Source: Parasitella parasitica
Lineage: Eukaryota; Mucoromycota; Mucoromycetes; Mucorales; Mucoraceae
NCBI GenBank assembly: GCA_025201805.1
Contig: MU619247.1
Span: 156,103-184,053, forward strand
Direction: 5' to 3'
Length of the DNA stretch: 27,951 nt
Below the pieces are notes generated by a model. It saw only the letters and a list, made by a program, of their open reading frames with translations, was not told the origin of the DNA and did not search any database. The position numbers were made by a program, and so were the translations under genes. This document shows, in pieces, positions 1 to 10,118 of the stretch. Every line of letters begins with the position of its first letter. The first letter of the stretch is position 1.

Positions 1-846
1 CAGTTATTTAAGATATTTTTTTAGACGGGTGTGTTTCTTTTTTAAGCGAACTTAACTTTTATTTAGATCTTTCACTTTTAAAATCTAAATAAAATACAAT
101 GGATTTCATTCACTACAACCCATCTGAGTACCCTCTTTTGGCAAACGATGAAAGCACCGATGAAATGGATTTTAGCGACCTAGCCATTCAGTATGGAGAA
201 GTCCAGATGTTGATCGACATGGACATAATCCCCATTCCTGAGCTTCAGTCATCTGAAATGGAGGAAGTGATGGAAAATCTTGTTGAAACTTTTCAAGAAG
301 TTACTATCAAAACACCTGCAAAGTATAAGAAATACGGGGCAGGATCAAATTGAGCGGTTCATTCGAATGATCCAAGAGGAGGGACTAACAGTACCAAAGG
401 CAGCAGAGCAATGCGGTATACCCCGCAGCAGTGCTTACAAACTGCTAGATGAGTTTAACGCTGGAGACGGTTCTATACTTCCTGGCAATATTCCTAAGGC
501 ACTTAAGCGAGGGCCAAGAAAAACTGTTTCCACAACATTCAGCCTTCTTGATTGAGTTATTTGATAACAACCCTTCAATTGTTCTTGAGGAGGCAAGACT
601 AAAGTTGTGTGAACATTTTAATGGTCTTGAAATATCTATTCCTGGCCTGTATAAACATATCCGAGAAAAGTGTTCAATATCGCTCAAGCAAGCTACAAAA
701 TACACTGTGGAGCGTGATGCTCCAAGAACTCTCGAACTTCGCTTCAATATAGTCAATCAATGGAAAGCCGCAGGTGTCAGTTTTAGTGAAAATTGCATCT
801 TTGTTGATGAGGCTGGCTTCCACTCACAATTAGTGAGAAGCCTCTT
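1..846 (+). pseudogene. Degraded DDE transposase (Tc1/mariner or IS630-like), 3' half missing
   Basis: Remnant of a cut-and-paste transposase. An acidic leader opens at the ATG at 99. It is followed by a helix-turn-helix-like stretch (AAEQCGIPRSSAYKLL, about 400-450) and then by the start of the DDE catalytic fold, FVDEAGFHSQ, near 799-828, where the Asp of DEAG would be the first catalytic residue. The reading frame breaks at about 340 (stop at 351-353) and again near 511-525, so at least two frameshifts separate leader, DNA-binding and catalytic parts. The second Asp and the final Glu are absent because the sequence switches abruptly to a LINE at about 840-850. The window opens with CAGT, the usual first bases of Tc1/mariner inverted repeats, but no partner repeat was found downstream. 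Family assignment rests on the HTH plus DEAG arrangement; the exact family is not certain. Confidence 0.75.
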
Positions 847-2088
847 GTTCTTGCGGACCGTCCAAATGCAACAGACTTTGCACCAACAATTACATCACTA
901 CTATATGCAGATGATGTGGTATTGATAGCACCAGCAGCCGAGATGCAGTCCCTATTACATCTCTGCGAGGAGCATAGTCAGAGGCTAGGCTACCGCTGGA
1001 GTCCCTCCAAATGTGTTATTGTTGCACCTACTGTAGATGAACAGCCATATACTCTCTATAATACACCACTATCCCGCGAAGCTTGTTTTTCATACCTTGG
1101 GATCCCCATCAAACCATGAGGCTATGTAGATGTTTCTGCTCTTGTAAACAACAATACTATGAAAGCCAGGAAAGCTATGAACCAAATTGCAGCAATTGGT
1201 GTCAATTCCAAAGGATTTAATCGATTACTTTCAGTTCGTTTCTATGTTCAAATGATTCGCTCCCAAATGGAATATGGCCTTGCTATAAGTGCACGAAATC
1301 TTGGACACTTCAAAAAACTTGAAGCTTGTCAAAATGAATGTATTCGACGCATTCTCGGTGGTTCCATTAAATCTTCTACAAAAGTCATGTTGCATCTGGT
1401 ACAACAGCCATCAATGACAAACAGGTCTAGGACCCTTCAAACTAAATACAGCATTCGCTCCCTTGATTTGCCCGATGATACACTACTTCAGCTATTACTT
1501 CCACATATCCAAACCTCGGCCAGCCGTTCTAATTGGTACAAATTGACTAGCAATCCACTATGGAAAGAATGCGCCCCGATTATTGATGATCTTGATCAAC
1601 GTACTTTCAAAAGACTCAAACAACAGTTTCTTGAAGATAGTTTTGAAACCCTTTGCGCTGGCACAAACTCCAAATTGATATCTGCCTGCCGCCCAGAAAT
1701 GATTATCGACCCAATTCTTTTTTTGCCGATGACAAATATCGAACGTAGTCAAGTCCTCCGTTGGCGCCTTGGTTGGTTGCCTGGTGGTATTCCTAGTCCC
1801 TGTATATACCATCCTTTTGAAAACTTTACTCGTAAGCATGCTATCGAATGTCTTCATATGCACAGTCGACTACAAATGCCTCTATCAGTTGATGATCCGC
1901 TATCATATTTATTGAATCATCTACCTTCAAAAAAACCACGAAATCCCCAGCAAGCCTTCCCTTAGCCGGTTCGTTGGCCTGAAATCTGCAGAATCATGCA
2001 TGAAATGGATCATTTATTTCATGGACAAGTCCCTCCTTCTACCCCACAAGATCCTGGTGCCTCTATGGTGAATTGGTTGCTCGTGTAA
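847..2088 (+). pseudogene. 5'-truncated non-LTR (LINE) reverse transcriptase remnant
   Basis: Only the C-terminal half of a LINE polyprotein is present. One frame runs from about 848 to the TAA at 2086-2088 and is broken by two in-frame stops, TGA at 1117-1119 and TAG at 1963-1965; similar-looking protein continues past both. The catalytic box LLYADDVVLIAP (YADD at 904-915) is the reverse transcriptase palm motif. The connection region follows, then a C-terminal zinc-binding-like segment around 1755-1870 (LRWRLGWLPGG, then a C...H...H...C spacing) typical of the RT-associated zinc knuckle. The endonuclease and fingers domains are missing. 5' truncation is normal for LINE insertions because reverse transcription starts at the 3' end. 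It abuts the transposase remnant in a different frame, so the two are not one gene. Confidence 0.85.
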
Positions 2089-2409
2089 AAGTGTTGATGT
2101 CTCTTTGCTCTGTTCCTAAATCTCTTTTTTTTTTCTAAATACTCTTATACTTTTTTCTTTTTCCTTCTTGTCTTTTGGGAAGGTTTTTCTTTCATATAAA
2201 CTACGCGATCTGACTAGGGCAATGCACCAGATGAGAAATGCTATGTGCCCACAGTCATTTAATTATTTTTATGTAATAAAATTCTTCTTTAATCATATTC
2301 TGTTGTGCTGGATATTGATTGCCCGCTTGATCTGCAAATGTAATTGAAGCAAGCCATCCCTGTCAAGTCCATTGCATTTTCTTTTCTTCAAAGTTTCATT
2401 TATATCAAA
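2089..2409 (+). other. LINE 3' tail and MAM33 promoter region
   Basis: 321 bp without a gene. The first part (T-rich, about 2105-2190) is probably the 3' untranslated tail of the LINE remnant. An AATAAA-type signal lies at 2275-2280. No target-site duplication or continuation of the transposase was found. The last ~100 bp must hold the promoter and leader of the p32 gene, but no clear TATA box is visible. Confidence 0.5.
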
Positions 2410-3365
2410 ATGGCCTCCCAATTGTTCCGTTCTTCTATTCGCGCTATAGCTCGTCCATCTCTCGTAAAGAATACTATTAACCCTATTACTGCTTCTCGCA
2501 TGCCTACTGTTGCTTTCAATGTAACCCGTTCCTTCTCTGCAGCTATTCCTCGCTGGGGCAATGGTGCTGGTAAGTAGAAAAGTTGTGTTGAATTATAGCT
2601 ACTGATGCCCCAGAGTAGTAGATGCTGATCTTGCCCATAAGTTGGATGAGGAGCTTCAGTACGAAAAATCTACTGAAGAGGCTGGACAACCCGAGTTCGT
2701 CAAGGAGTTTTTGGAAGCCAACTCTTTCGAGGTAGGTCAAGTTAAATGTGGAAATGTTTGTCTGCTAGAGAAACTTAATTTTTTTTCTTTGAAAAAGATT
2801 GAGGATAAGGCTGGTGTGGATGAAGTTACTCTTTCTCGCACTTTTGGCAACGAAAAGTAAGCATAGACTTTGTTGCATGGAACTAGTGACTGATAGATTT
2901 TATTCGAACAGGATCCGTGTCTTATTCTCTATTTCTGATATTAACAACGCAACTCCAGATGAATTTCTTCCTGAAGATGATATGGTAGATACTGAAAACG
3001 AGGAGGAGGATGTTTCATTCCCTGTTCGTGCCTCTGTTACCATTGAGAAGGACGGCCAAGGTGCTGTCACCATTGATACAGTTGCTCAAGATGGTGAGAT
3101 TGCTATTGAGAGCGTCATGTACTACAAGGATGGCAAGTTGGCTGATGAGCAATCTGCTGAAGCTGACTGGCAACGTCGTGGTCTTTACATCGGTCCTCAA
3201 TTCGCTGAATTGGATGAGGGTCTCCAAAACCTCTTTGAGCGTTATCTGGAGGAACGTGGTATTAACACTACTTTGGCCAACTTTTTGCCAGACTATGTTG
3301 AATTCAAGGAACAAAAAGAGTACACTCAATGGCTGCAAAACATGAAGAACTTTGTTTCTGTCTGA
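2410..3365 (+). CDS. MAM33: Mitochondrial acidic matrix protein p32/MAM33 family
   Basis: Encodes a p32 (gC1qR/C1QBP, yeast Mam33) family protein of 261 residues, an acidic trimeric protein of the mitochondrial matrix linked to mitochondrial ribosome and translation upkeep. Exons by splice sites: 2410-2569, 2619-2731, 2798-2856 and 2912-3365; all joins keep frame. The first 45-50 residues are rich in Arg/Ser and lack acidic residues, as in a mitochondrial presequence. The body shows the family's acidic stretch (FLPEDDMVDTENEEEDVSF), the central VTIEKDGQGAV segment and the C-terminal LFERYLEERGINTTLANFL helix region. Intron 1 could end at 2615 or 2618, changing one Val. A longer upstream ATG at 2344 was not used because the one at 2410 begins the presequence. 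A poly(A) signal AATAAA lies at 3422-3427. Confidence 0.92.
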
Positions 3366-4664
3366 ATTATCTAAAAAAGAGCATAATGGCCGATATTAAA
3401 TTCAACTTTTTGTAATATACTAATAAAAATAAAAAGCATTTTACACATGACAAATGCCCAAGAGCATTATTCAATGAATCGCATTTTTGCCAGTGATAAA
3501 TACATTTTAACCACTGAGTTGCTTGTGTACGATACTCATCCGAACTGACACATCGTATAATGGTATGACGAAGCTGTGATGTGAAACGTAGGACCCCTTT
3601 CAGAGAACATTAGCCAAACAACTTTCAAAGAAAGCAATATTAAAAGTAATTAGCTTTTTGGAATTTTTCACTGACGATTTAGTGCCAATAAAACATTGCT
3701 TCCCTGAACGATACCAGGTAGAAGAAAAATATGCAGTGCAAAGAGTCAATTTATTTGGAATTTGATAAATCCCACATCAAAAGTAGTAATCAATGCATGA
3801 GATGTAGAAGTAACTCACAAAATATGGTACCATATAACGTGTGATGATACGCTTTTTTATGGAAGGTTGAATAACACCTCCATGAATGAATACATATAAA
3901 CGCCAATAGGGCTAAAAACTATCTTTACATTCAAAGAACATTAAAAAGACATTGAGAGCAAATTTCACAAATGGGAAGTAGAGTCTCTGTGACACTTGGT
4001 ATTTTTGAGAAGTACCATTTGGACAGAATAATCGCTTAGTAAAGCCTCTAAGAAATTAGCAGTATATGTTTTAAAAGAGCATTGCCTCTAGGAATACAAG
4101 AATAGCATTGCTGTGTTGTCAAAAGAGGTAGAGAGGTTAGCTTGAAGACATTAAAAGACCAGCACTTTGACAAATTTTGATGGACTAGTCTCTTGGCTAT
4201 GGTTCGAGTAGAATGTCGGGCGACATTTAACCTTAAACCCGATCAGGAACGGTTGTTGCTATGAAGACTATAGTAATGATCATAATATTCTCTGGATACA
4301 ATAAATCTATCTCCAAGAGTGTGGCAACATTAGTGAACATAATGCATTATTACTCCTTTTATACGTTGATTTTAAAGAGTGCATTTTATTCTGTGCAAAC
4401 TATATTATAGAGGGTCTTTATTGAAGCAGGCTTTAATCCTCTCAAGTCGCTAAAGAGAACACTATGATCAAGACAAGGTCTCTACCGTACTCATCTAAGT
4501 GTTGCCATATTCATCTTTTTGGTAAAACTGGAAGTTAATTCAATTAATGTCTTTTCAAAAACTGCGCAAAATTAAATTAAGGTGTGCAAAAAAAAAATAT
4601 TTTATTGCTGTTAGTGTCTTTTTATTGGAAACATGATGGTAACTTGCAGTTTGTAAGCAATTAA
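3366..4664. other. AT-rich intergenic DNA, no gene seen
   Basis: 1.3 kb with no convincing coding stretch on either strand. It holds the p32 poly(A) region at its left end; the rest has frequent stops in all frames and no recognisable transposon, tRNA or structured RNA. The right end leads into the C2-domain relic. Confidence 0.6.
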
Positions 4665-5105
4665 TTTGTAATCGAAGCCTGCAAACTTCACCCTGAAGAT
4701 TTCATGGGCAAGAGCAATCCTTCTGTGTAAGTATCAATGATATGATTGTAATATAGCAGTACTTGAGAAAAGTTAATATTTAATATCATAGTACTGTAAA
4801 TTGTGGATTGATGATGATCGCAAGCCAAAAACTACTGTTACTGAAAACAATAATAACCCCGTATGGGATCAAGCTTTTATTTTCGACTTGAATGAAATCT
4901 TGTAAGCACGAGTTTTATATCAAGGTCTTGGATAAGGATAAGATTGGTATTGACAAGATTGGTTTTGAAAAAAGTGGAGATGTTAAATTTGATTTAAAGA
5001 CGCTTTCAATGGGTTTCCTATTGATACTTAGGTCAAGTCGCCCGCCAAAATGGGCTTAAGCAGCCACGGTGAAGTCTACATCTTCGTTAAAGTTGACCTG
5101 TTTTA
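4665..5105 (+). pseudogene. Broken C2-domain protein gene
   Basis: Relic of a calcium/lipid-binding C2 domain protein. The C2 pattern reads EACKLHPEDFMGKSNPSV, then after a GT-AG intron (about 4727-4790) KLWIDDDRKPK, then NNPVWDQAFIFDL, then in another frame HEFYIKVLDKDKIG, and finally MGLSSHGEVYIFVKVDLF up to the TAA at 5104-5106. At least three lesions are visible: a frame change at about 4903 just after a TAA, a one-base loss near 5007, and an in-frame TAG near 5030 at a position where the family normally has Trp before VK. The intron is kept, so this is a decayed ordinary gene copy and not a reverse-transcribed one. The aspartates of the calcium loops (DDD, DKDK) are partly retained. Confidence 0.78.
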
Positions 5106-5663
5106 AATAACTCAGTAAAATAGCCTATCATCCTGACTTTTTATTTATTAGGTTGATTTAAGTGCTGAACATGTTCACTCATTTTCTAGATAACTTTTAA
5201 TCAGTTTTATTTTCAACAGATCATTGAAGTTATACTTGAGAATATGGTTAACTTCACGTCATTCCACAAGAGAATAGAAGTGACCTTAGGCGATCATTCG
5301 ATTTGAGGCTTACCTAAGACTACATAAACGTGATTCCCGAGTGAGTCAAGTAACAGGAATTCTCTTTCACACATATGCTGTACGAATAAGTCGAGCTCTT
5401 CTATTGCAAGTCCAACCAAACAGAAACATTTTCGATCAACAATAAAAGCTGAGATTTATTTTTTTATATGATGAATTTACTTGTATTAAAAGAATACAAG
5501 CTTAATGGTTTTTATCTATAAGAGGTATACATAGTGTTTTTGGATTTCTACATACGAAAGCAATTGATGCATATTGGATTGGCTTGAATAAGATGCGGCC
5601 CAGCCGAAAGATAAGTTACCATTATAAGCAGTTAAATTTGTAAAGGGAGAAAAATGGTGCCAG
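5106..5663. other. Intergenic DNA between C2 relic and small minus-strand gene
   Basis: No gene seen. A T-rich run at about 5458-5466 contains AATAAA on the minus strand and may end the transcript of the small gene at 5664-5852. Confidence 0.45.
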
Positions 5664-5852
5664 TTAGATACCTCCACCAGATCTAGAGACATCGACACCC
5701 AACCCTTGATTGTATTTTTTCCATTCAGCACTAGTTTTGCCTATGTGAGCTTGACCAGGTTTAGCATTAGAGCGAATATAAGTAGCATAACCAGCAAAGG
5801 AGGTAACAGGGACGAGGACAATAGAAGCGGCACGGGAAGAAACAGTAAGCAT
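5664..5852 (-). CDS. Small single-membrane-segment protein of unknown function
   Basis: 62 residues, no intron needed. The N-terminus carries one hydrophobic segment (about residues 9-25, AASIVLVPVTSFAGYATYI), preceded by an Arg and a Ser-rich start, so a mitochondrial inner-membrane or other membrane anchor is possible. The soluble tail ends GLGVDVSRSGGGI. I do not recognise a named family and assign no function. Support that it is real: the leader is compact, a clean TATA box lies on the same strand about 50 bp before the ATG, and the tail looks constrained (WKKYNQGLGVDVSRSGGG). A GT directly overlaps the stop (GGAG/GTATCT), so splicing to a further exon cannot be excluded. Confidence 0.6.
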   Translation of the reverse strand: MLTVSSRAASIVLVPVTSFAGYATYIRSNAKPGQAHIGKTSAEWKKYNQGLGVDVSRSGGGI

Positions 5853-5900
5853 TTTGAGAAACTTGATTTGATTGATTTGATTGCGAAGAAAAGCAAGCCT

Positions 5901-5909
5901 TTTTATACA
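5901..5909 (-). promoter_or_regulatory. TATA box of the small minus-strand gene
   Basis: On the minus strand the sequence GTATAAAAAGG lies about 50 bp upstream of the ATG at 5852, followed by a short AT-rich leader with repeated TTGAT. Position and sequence fit a core promoter. Confidence 0.55.
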
Positions 5910-6305
5910 CTTGACAAAAAAATGTCAAAGGCGTGCCCTGGCATATTGTAACAACTAATTTGTTCCTATGACGTTTTGATGGCCACCGATATAGCTCGGA
6001 GCACTAATAAAAGTTGACACTAAGCTTATCTGTAACTAATATAGTTAACATCATACACTTGCAATTTATTACCTGGTGCACACTAAAACAAGGGGCACAG
6101 AAACCTTGTCAAGAATTGAAAACATATACCGGTATCTATTTTATTATCTTTGTAATCTCTTGTTTTTTTCATTTTTATTTTTTTAACATGCATTATAACA
6201 TTGCAATTTTAACATCCTGATCGCTTATCATCTAAAGGCCAAGTTTATAAGACATAAATTATTTTAGTATTCCAATTTGATGTCTTTGATTATACAGCTA
6301 ATATA
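5910..6305. other. Intergenic DNA, no gene seen
   Basis: Upstream flank of the small gene and downstream flank of the PRA1 gene. No coding stretch is supported; several T-rich tracts occur near 6160-6185. Confidence 0.45.
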
Positions 6306-7073
6306 TTAAACTTGGCCGTCTGCAGAGAAATCGCCCTCCAATCCCGGTTCAAGGATAGCGGCGTGCCCCAAAATAATCATAGCAGCAGCTCCTACATTTT
6401 GCTCTCAAATATTAATGCCGTGCACCCTCGAAAAGGTTAAAATGACTCACCTATAATCCAGAAAATGGCACCTGTTGCTCCCGAGAAAAGCAATAAAATT
6501 AGTGAAACGCAAACGTATGTAGCGTACAGTGAAGAAGGCGATATTGCGGCTCCTCCAATAATGAGAGGTCCATCCAAACGAGAAATCAAAAAAAAGCCGC
6601 CAAATACAAAAGCAATAGTAAATACTAGCCACCAACTTGTGATACTAAAACATTCCATCTGCATGAGCCTTCTCTCTCTCTCGTTCCAGTCTCTTTCCCT
6701 GTTTTAACACTTACACAGCATAGATGCCAAGAAGCAAGATGATTACCAAATAATTTGCAGAGAAATGTTGCAGATTGTAGCTGTGAAATACGAATAAATA
6801 CGACATCTTTTGCCACCCTCAGTAAACTTACTTCCAACGCTGACTGATGGTATGAAAATTGGATGTAAAGCTGATTCTATTTCTGTCGAAGAAATCACCA
6901 AGAGGTCGAAGATTGGCTAAACGTTGTTCGCGAAACTTTTGAAGGAATGAGAAACGCGCTTCACTAGCTATGTTGGATGCAGCAGCACCGAGGGTCTGTG
7001 CAGTATTACTTGAAAGAAGTGGCGTGGACATAAAGGGGTTCCTAGAAAGAGCAAAAGAAATGGGTGTATACAT
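6306..7073 (-). CDS. PRA1 family protein (prenylated Rab acceptor, Yip3-like)
   Basis: A four-exon gene found by joining frames: 7073-6832, 6780-6715, 6644-6451 and 6391-6306 (195 residues; all GT-AG, phases fit). PRA1 proteins are hairpin membrane proteins of the ER-Golgi that bind prenylated Rab GTPases and help vesicle traffic. Family marks: RLANLRPLGDFFDRNRIS before the membrane region, NYNLQHFSANYLVIILLLGI across the exon 1-2 join, a first membrane pair, SRLDGPLIIGGAAISPSSLY in the loop, then SGATGAIFWIIGAAAMIILG with GHAAI at the end, as in other PRA1 proteins. The start is uncertain. An upstream ATG at 7239 could be used if an intron at 7165-7042 (donor GTCAAG, strong pyrimidine-rich acceptor) is removed, giving 209 residues. 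Membership in the family is secure. Confidence 0.85.
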
Positions 7074-7611
7074 TCCTTGGCTTGCTTGGCTCGTTTTCTG
7101 TCGTCTGCTCACAAATAGCTCCGCTAGATGTAGTCAAATGATGTGTCATTGATTTAATACTTGACCTGAAGAACAAATCTGTAGATATAGAACCAGATTT
7201 TCTTGTAATAGATGGCTGAGCATACTGAAACAAAGACATGTATTCACTAGAATCACTGTAATCAGGTAGCCTTTCACACGTAATTCGGCCATCTTATATA
7301 TCAGAGATGCAAATATGTAATTAATCTCTTTGATCACTAATATCAAAGCCCTAAGCAGATGCACTGGTACGGTACATTAGCTCTTCCATAAGAGTTTTTA
7401 TATCAGCTAATACCAGATGCTAGTCTCTGTTTATTCAAACAAGGTAACAACATTCAACATACTGGTCCATTGCATCGCAAATATTCAGACTCTACCAAAA
7501 AGAACCTAATTTTTTTTACAAATTACTTGTATGTCAAGTTTTTTTTATTCTACATAAATAATAGATTGAATGTATAAAAAGTGAGGGATGTATGTACTGA
7601 CTGAAAAAATT
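7074..7611. other. Intergenic DNA: PRA1 5' flank and AspRS 3' end
   Basis: The right part holds the AspRS poly(A) signal (AATAAA on the minus strand at 7544-7549, about 65 bp after the stop). The left part (7074-7239) may contain an alternative first exon of the PRA1 gene. No other gene seen. Confidence 0.5.
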
Positions 7612-9450
7612 TTAAGGTTCCAAACGCTTGGGATCACGGGGGAACAAGCTTGAGCGACGAATGTTGCCAAGACCAAGGAAGAGCATGACGACACGTTCCA
7701 GACCAATACCACCACCAGCATGAGGGGGAGCACCAATCTTAAAAGCGTCGATATAAGGTTGAATAGTAGAAGGATCAATTTCATGTTCCTTGGCACGTTC
7801 AGTCAAGTAATCAGCGTCATGAATACGTTGAGCACCAGACAAGATTTCCTCACCACGCAAGAAGAAATCATAAGAGTTGGAGTATCCAGGGTTCTCGGGA
7901 TCAGGCATAGTATAGAAAGGACGAATAGCCAAGGGGAACTTGTCAAGAACATAGAAATCAGTGTGGTACTTCTCCTTGACAAGTTTACCCAAGAACTTTT
8001 CGTTGGCAGTGCTCAAATCCTCAAACTCACCCACTTCAACGCCGGCCTCCCTCAACATATGAATACCTTCCTTGAAAGAAAGACGAAGAGTCTTGGGCAA
8101 GAATTCGAAATCTTCAAATTCATATTGCTTCTTGATGATTTCAATCTCCTTGGCAAAACGTTTCTTGAGGTTGCCGAGCATATATACAAAGAGTTCTTCC
8201 AAAACCTCTAAAACTTCGTGGTAATGTTCATTGAAAGCCATTTCCATATCAAGACCCATGAATTCAGTCATATGGCGGTGAGTGTTGGAATCTTCAGCAC
8301 GGAAAACGGGAGCAATCTCAAAGACCTTGCCAAAATCAGCGGCTATACACATCTGCTTGTAAAGTTGAGGAGACTGAGCCAAGAAGGCACTGGTTTTGAA
8401 ATAGTTGACCTTGAAGACGTTGGAACCACCTTCAGAGGCAGCACCGATCAACTTGGGTGTGTGGATTTCCATAAAACCACGCTCAATCAAGAATTCTCTA
8501 AAGAGCAGGCAGACAGCAGATTGCAGACGGAAGATGGCGTGGTTGGTGGTGGTACGAAGATCAAGGACACGGTTGTTGAGGCGGGTGTCGAGGTTGACTC
8601 TGGGAAGTTCAGGATCTTCTTCAAATGCACTCTCAGGGCGAGTGGCATCATCCAAAGAGAAAGCGAGACGAACATTAACATCAGAAACAACATGAATTTT
8701 TTCGATGGCGAGCTCAGCGCAGGAAATGGTACAGCTCTTGACTTCATCTTCAGGCTTGACAATCTTACCTTCAACTAAAACAATCGATTCAGGAGAAATG
8801 CCGACGCAGAACTTGACCATTTGCTTGGAAATGGTCTTTTCGTCAGCAGCGATGATGCCTTGGATGGTAGAAACACCTTGACGGAAGACAAAGAAACACA
8901 TTTTACCGCCGGTGGCACGAGATGTTTGGACACGGACACGAACGGTGACCGATTCACCTGCACGAGAGGCATCGATGGTAGTGATATTCTCAAACTTGGT
9001 GTCTAGTAGCATCCTTCTTTCAATTTTCAATCCATAAATACAAAAGTAAACGCTTACCGGTACGAGATTGAGATTGATTCATAGGGAGTTTACCATAACG
9101 GCCCTGGTCCTTGGAACAATCCTAGAGGGGGGGAAGCTGTCAATGCTAATTTTTTTTTCTTTCCCATCGTCCTGAATCCTTCCAGCATGATAAACTACTT
9201 ACAACTTGATTGGCCTCTTTTTCTGCCTTTTCGGCTGCAATCTTGGCAGCAACGGCAGCCTTTCTGGCAGCCTTCTCCTTGTCTTTTTGAAGCTTCTTGA
9301 AAGCATTCTTGGTGATTGGCTTACCCTCGTCACTATCTAATCGTTAGCAACACAATTATCTGCTAGTTCCTCTTTCACATACTCCAAGTAAACTTCTTCG
9401 GTCTTTTTAGTGATGTCTTCAACAGCAGGATCCTGCACAGGTTCTGACAT
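7612..9450 (-). CDS. DPS1: Cytosolic aspartyl-tRNA synthetase
   Basis: Charges tRNA-Asp in the cytosol (class IIb synthetase). Exons 9450-9383, 9332-9203, 9121-9058 and 9002-7612 give 550 residues, close to yeast Dps1. Residues about 25-66 form a Lys/Ala-rich helix ([20 protein letters not shown]), the eukaryotic tRNA-binding extension. [15 protein letters not shown] leads into the OB-fold anticodon-binding domain. The catalytic core shows the family sequences [25 protein letters not shown], class II motif 2 in [17 protein letters not shown], and motif 3 in [11 protein letters not shown], ending [10 protein letters not shown]. The last intron must end at 9003 (ACTAG), not at the two nearer AGs, because only that join keeps frame. 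The start has a good context and a pyrimidine-rich leader. Confidence 0.95.
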
Positions 9451-10056
9451 AATGGTGGTTTGTTTTTTCTTGTATTTTTAGAGAAAAGAAATAGAAAGAA
9501 GAGACGCGAAACAGGACTAGGATTTTTGTATCCTGTTGACTCATGGCCAGTCACCCAAATTAAGGCAAATGTTTGGTTGCACCGTTTGCATTTGCATGGT
9601 ATGGATTGAATTGTGTCCGAGTATTTATATGCCTTCAAGAGCAATTCTGTGATGACAAGAAAAATAATGATGCGTTTTAATGGTATGCTAAGATATAATC
9701 TAATGATCAAGTTACTATGTCAAATAAAATCTTAGCTTGGAAATCAGACCAAGCATCGTAATAATGAATGTGGCTTGAGGATCCCAAGCTGCAGCACTGG
9801 ATTTTTTAAGAAGTTCTTACAATAAAAAGTATATGGATATTTTATTACATTTTTGTAATGTTAAGTGTTACATAAAACATTGTCAGTTTGACCAGATTTG
9901 AGCTTTCGAAAACGTTTTCTTAGCGAGGCTCAAGGTAAATCGGAGCTTTGCTGTTCAGCGGCACATTTTGCACTGGTAGTTTCAGAGCTATTGAAAAGTT
10001 GGTGTATTAAAAGGTTCAGAGACAAAACTTAATGACGAAGTTAGCCCAATTGGTAA
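9451..10056. other. AspRS promoter flank and intergenic DNA
   Basis: Upstream of the synthetase. No further coding region is supported up to the repeat that borders the N run. Confidence 0.45.
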
Positions 10057-10118
10057 CCATTCTAGGGACTTCGCTGCCAACTGCCAATAGTCAGCAACTA
10101 CTAGCTTCGTATCAAGTG
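10057..10118 (+). repeat. 62-bp border repeat, left copy
   Basis: Begins CCATTCTAGG and ends TCAAGTG exactly at the first N. It is identical over 62 bp to 11075-11136, which begins exactly after the last N. Confidence 0.95.

Noticed and set aside
4190-4215. B-box-like GGTTCGAGT
   Set aside because: No A box at the right distance and no cloverleaf.
5516-5731. 71-codon minus-strand frame overlapping the small membrane protein
   Set aside because: Overlaps the better-supported frame and its leader would fall inside that gene; probably only 3' untranslated sequence.
7720-8778. Long plus-strand frames opposite the aspartyl-tRNA synthetase
   Set aside because: Shadows of the synthetase codons; no recognisable protein.
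10040-10090. tRNA-like A box (TTAGCCCAATTGG)
   Set aside because: No B box, no acceptor or T stem can be drawn downstream; chance match.
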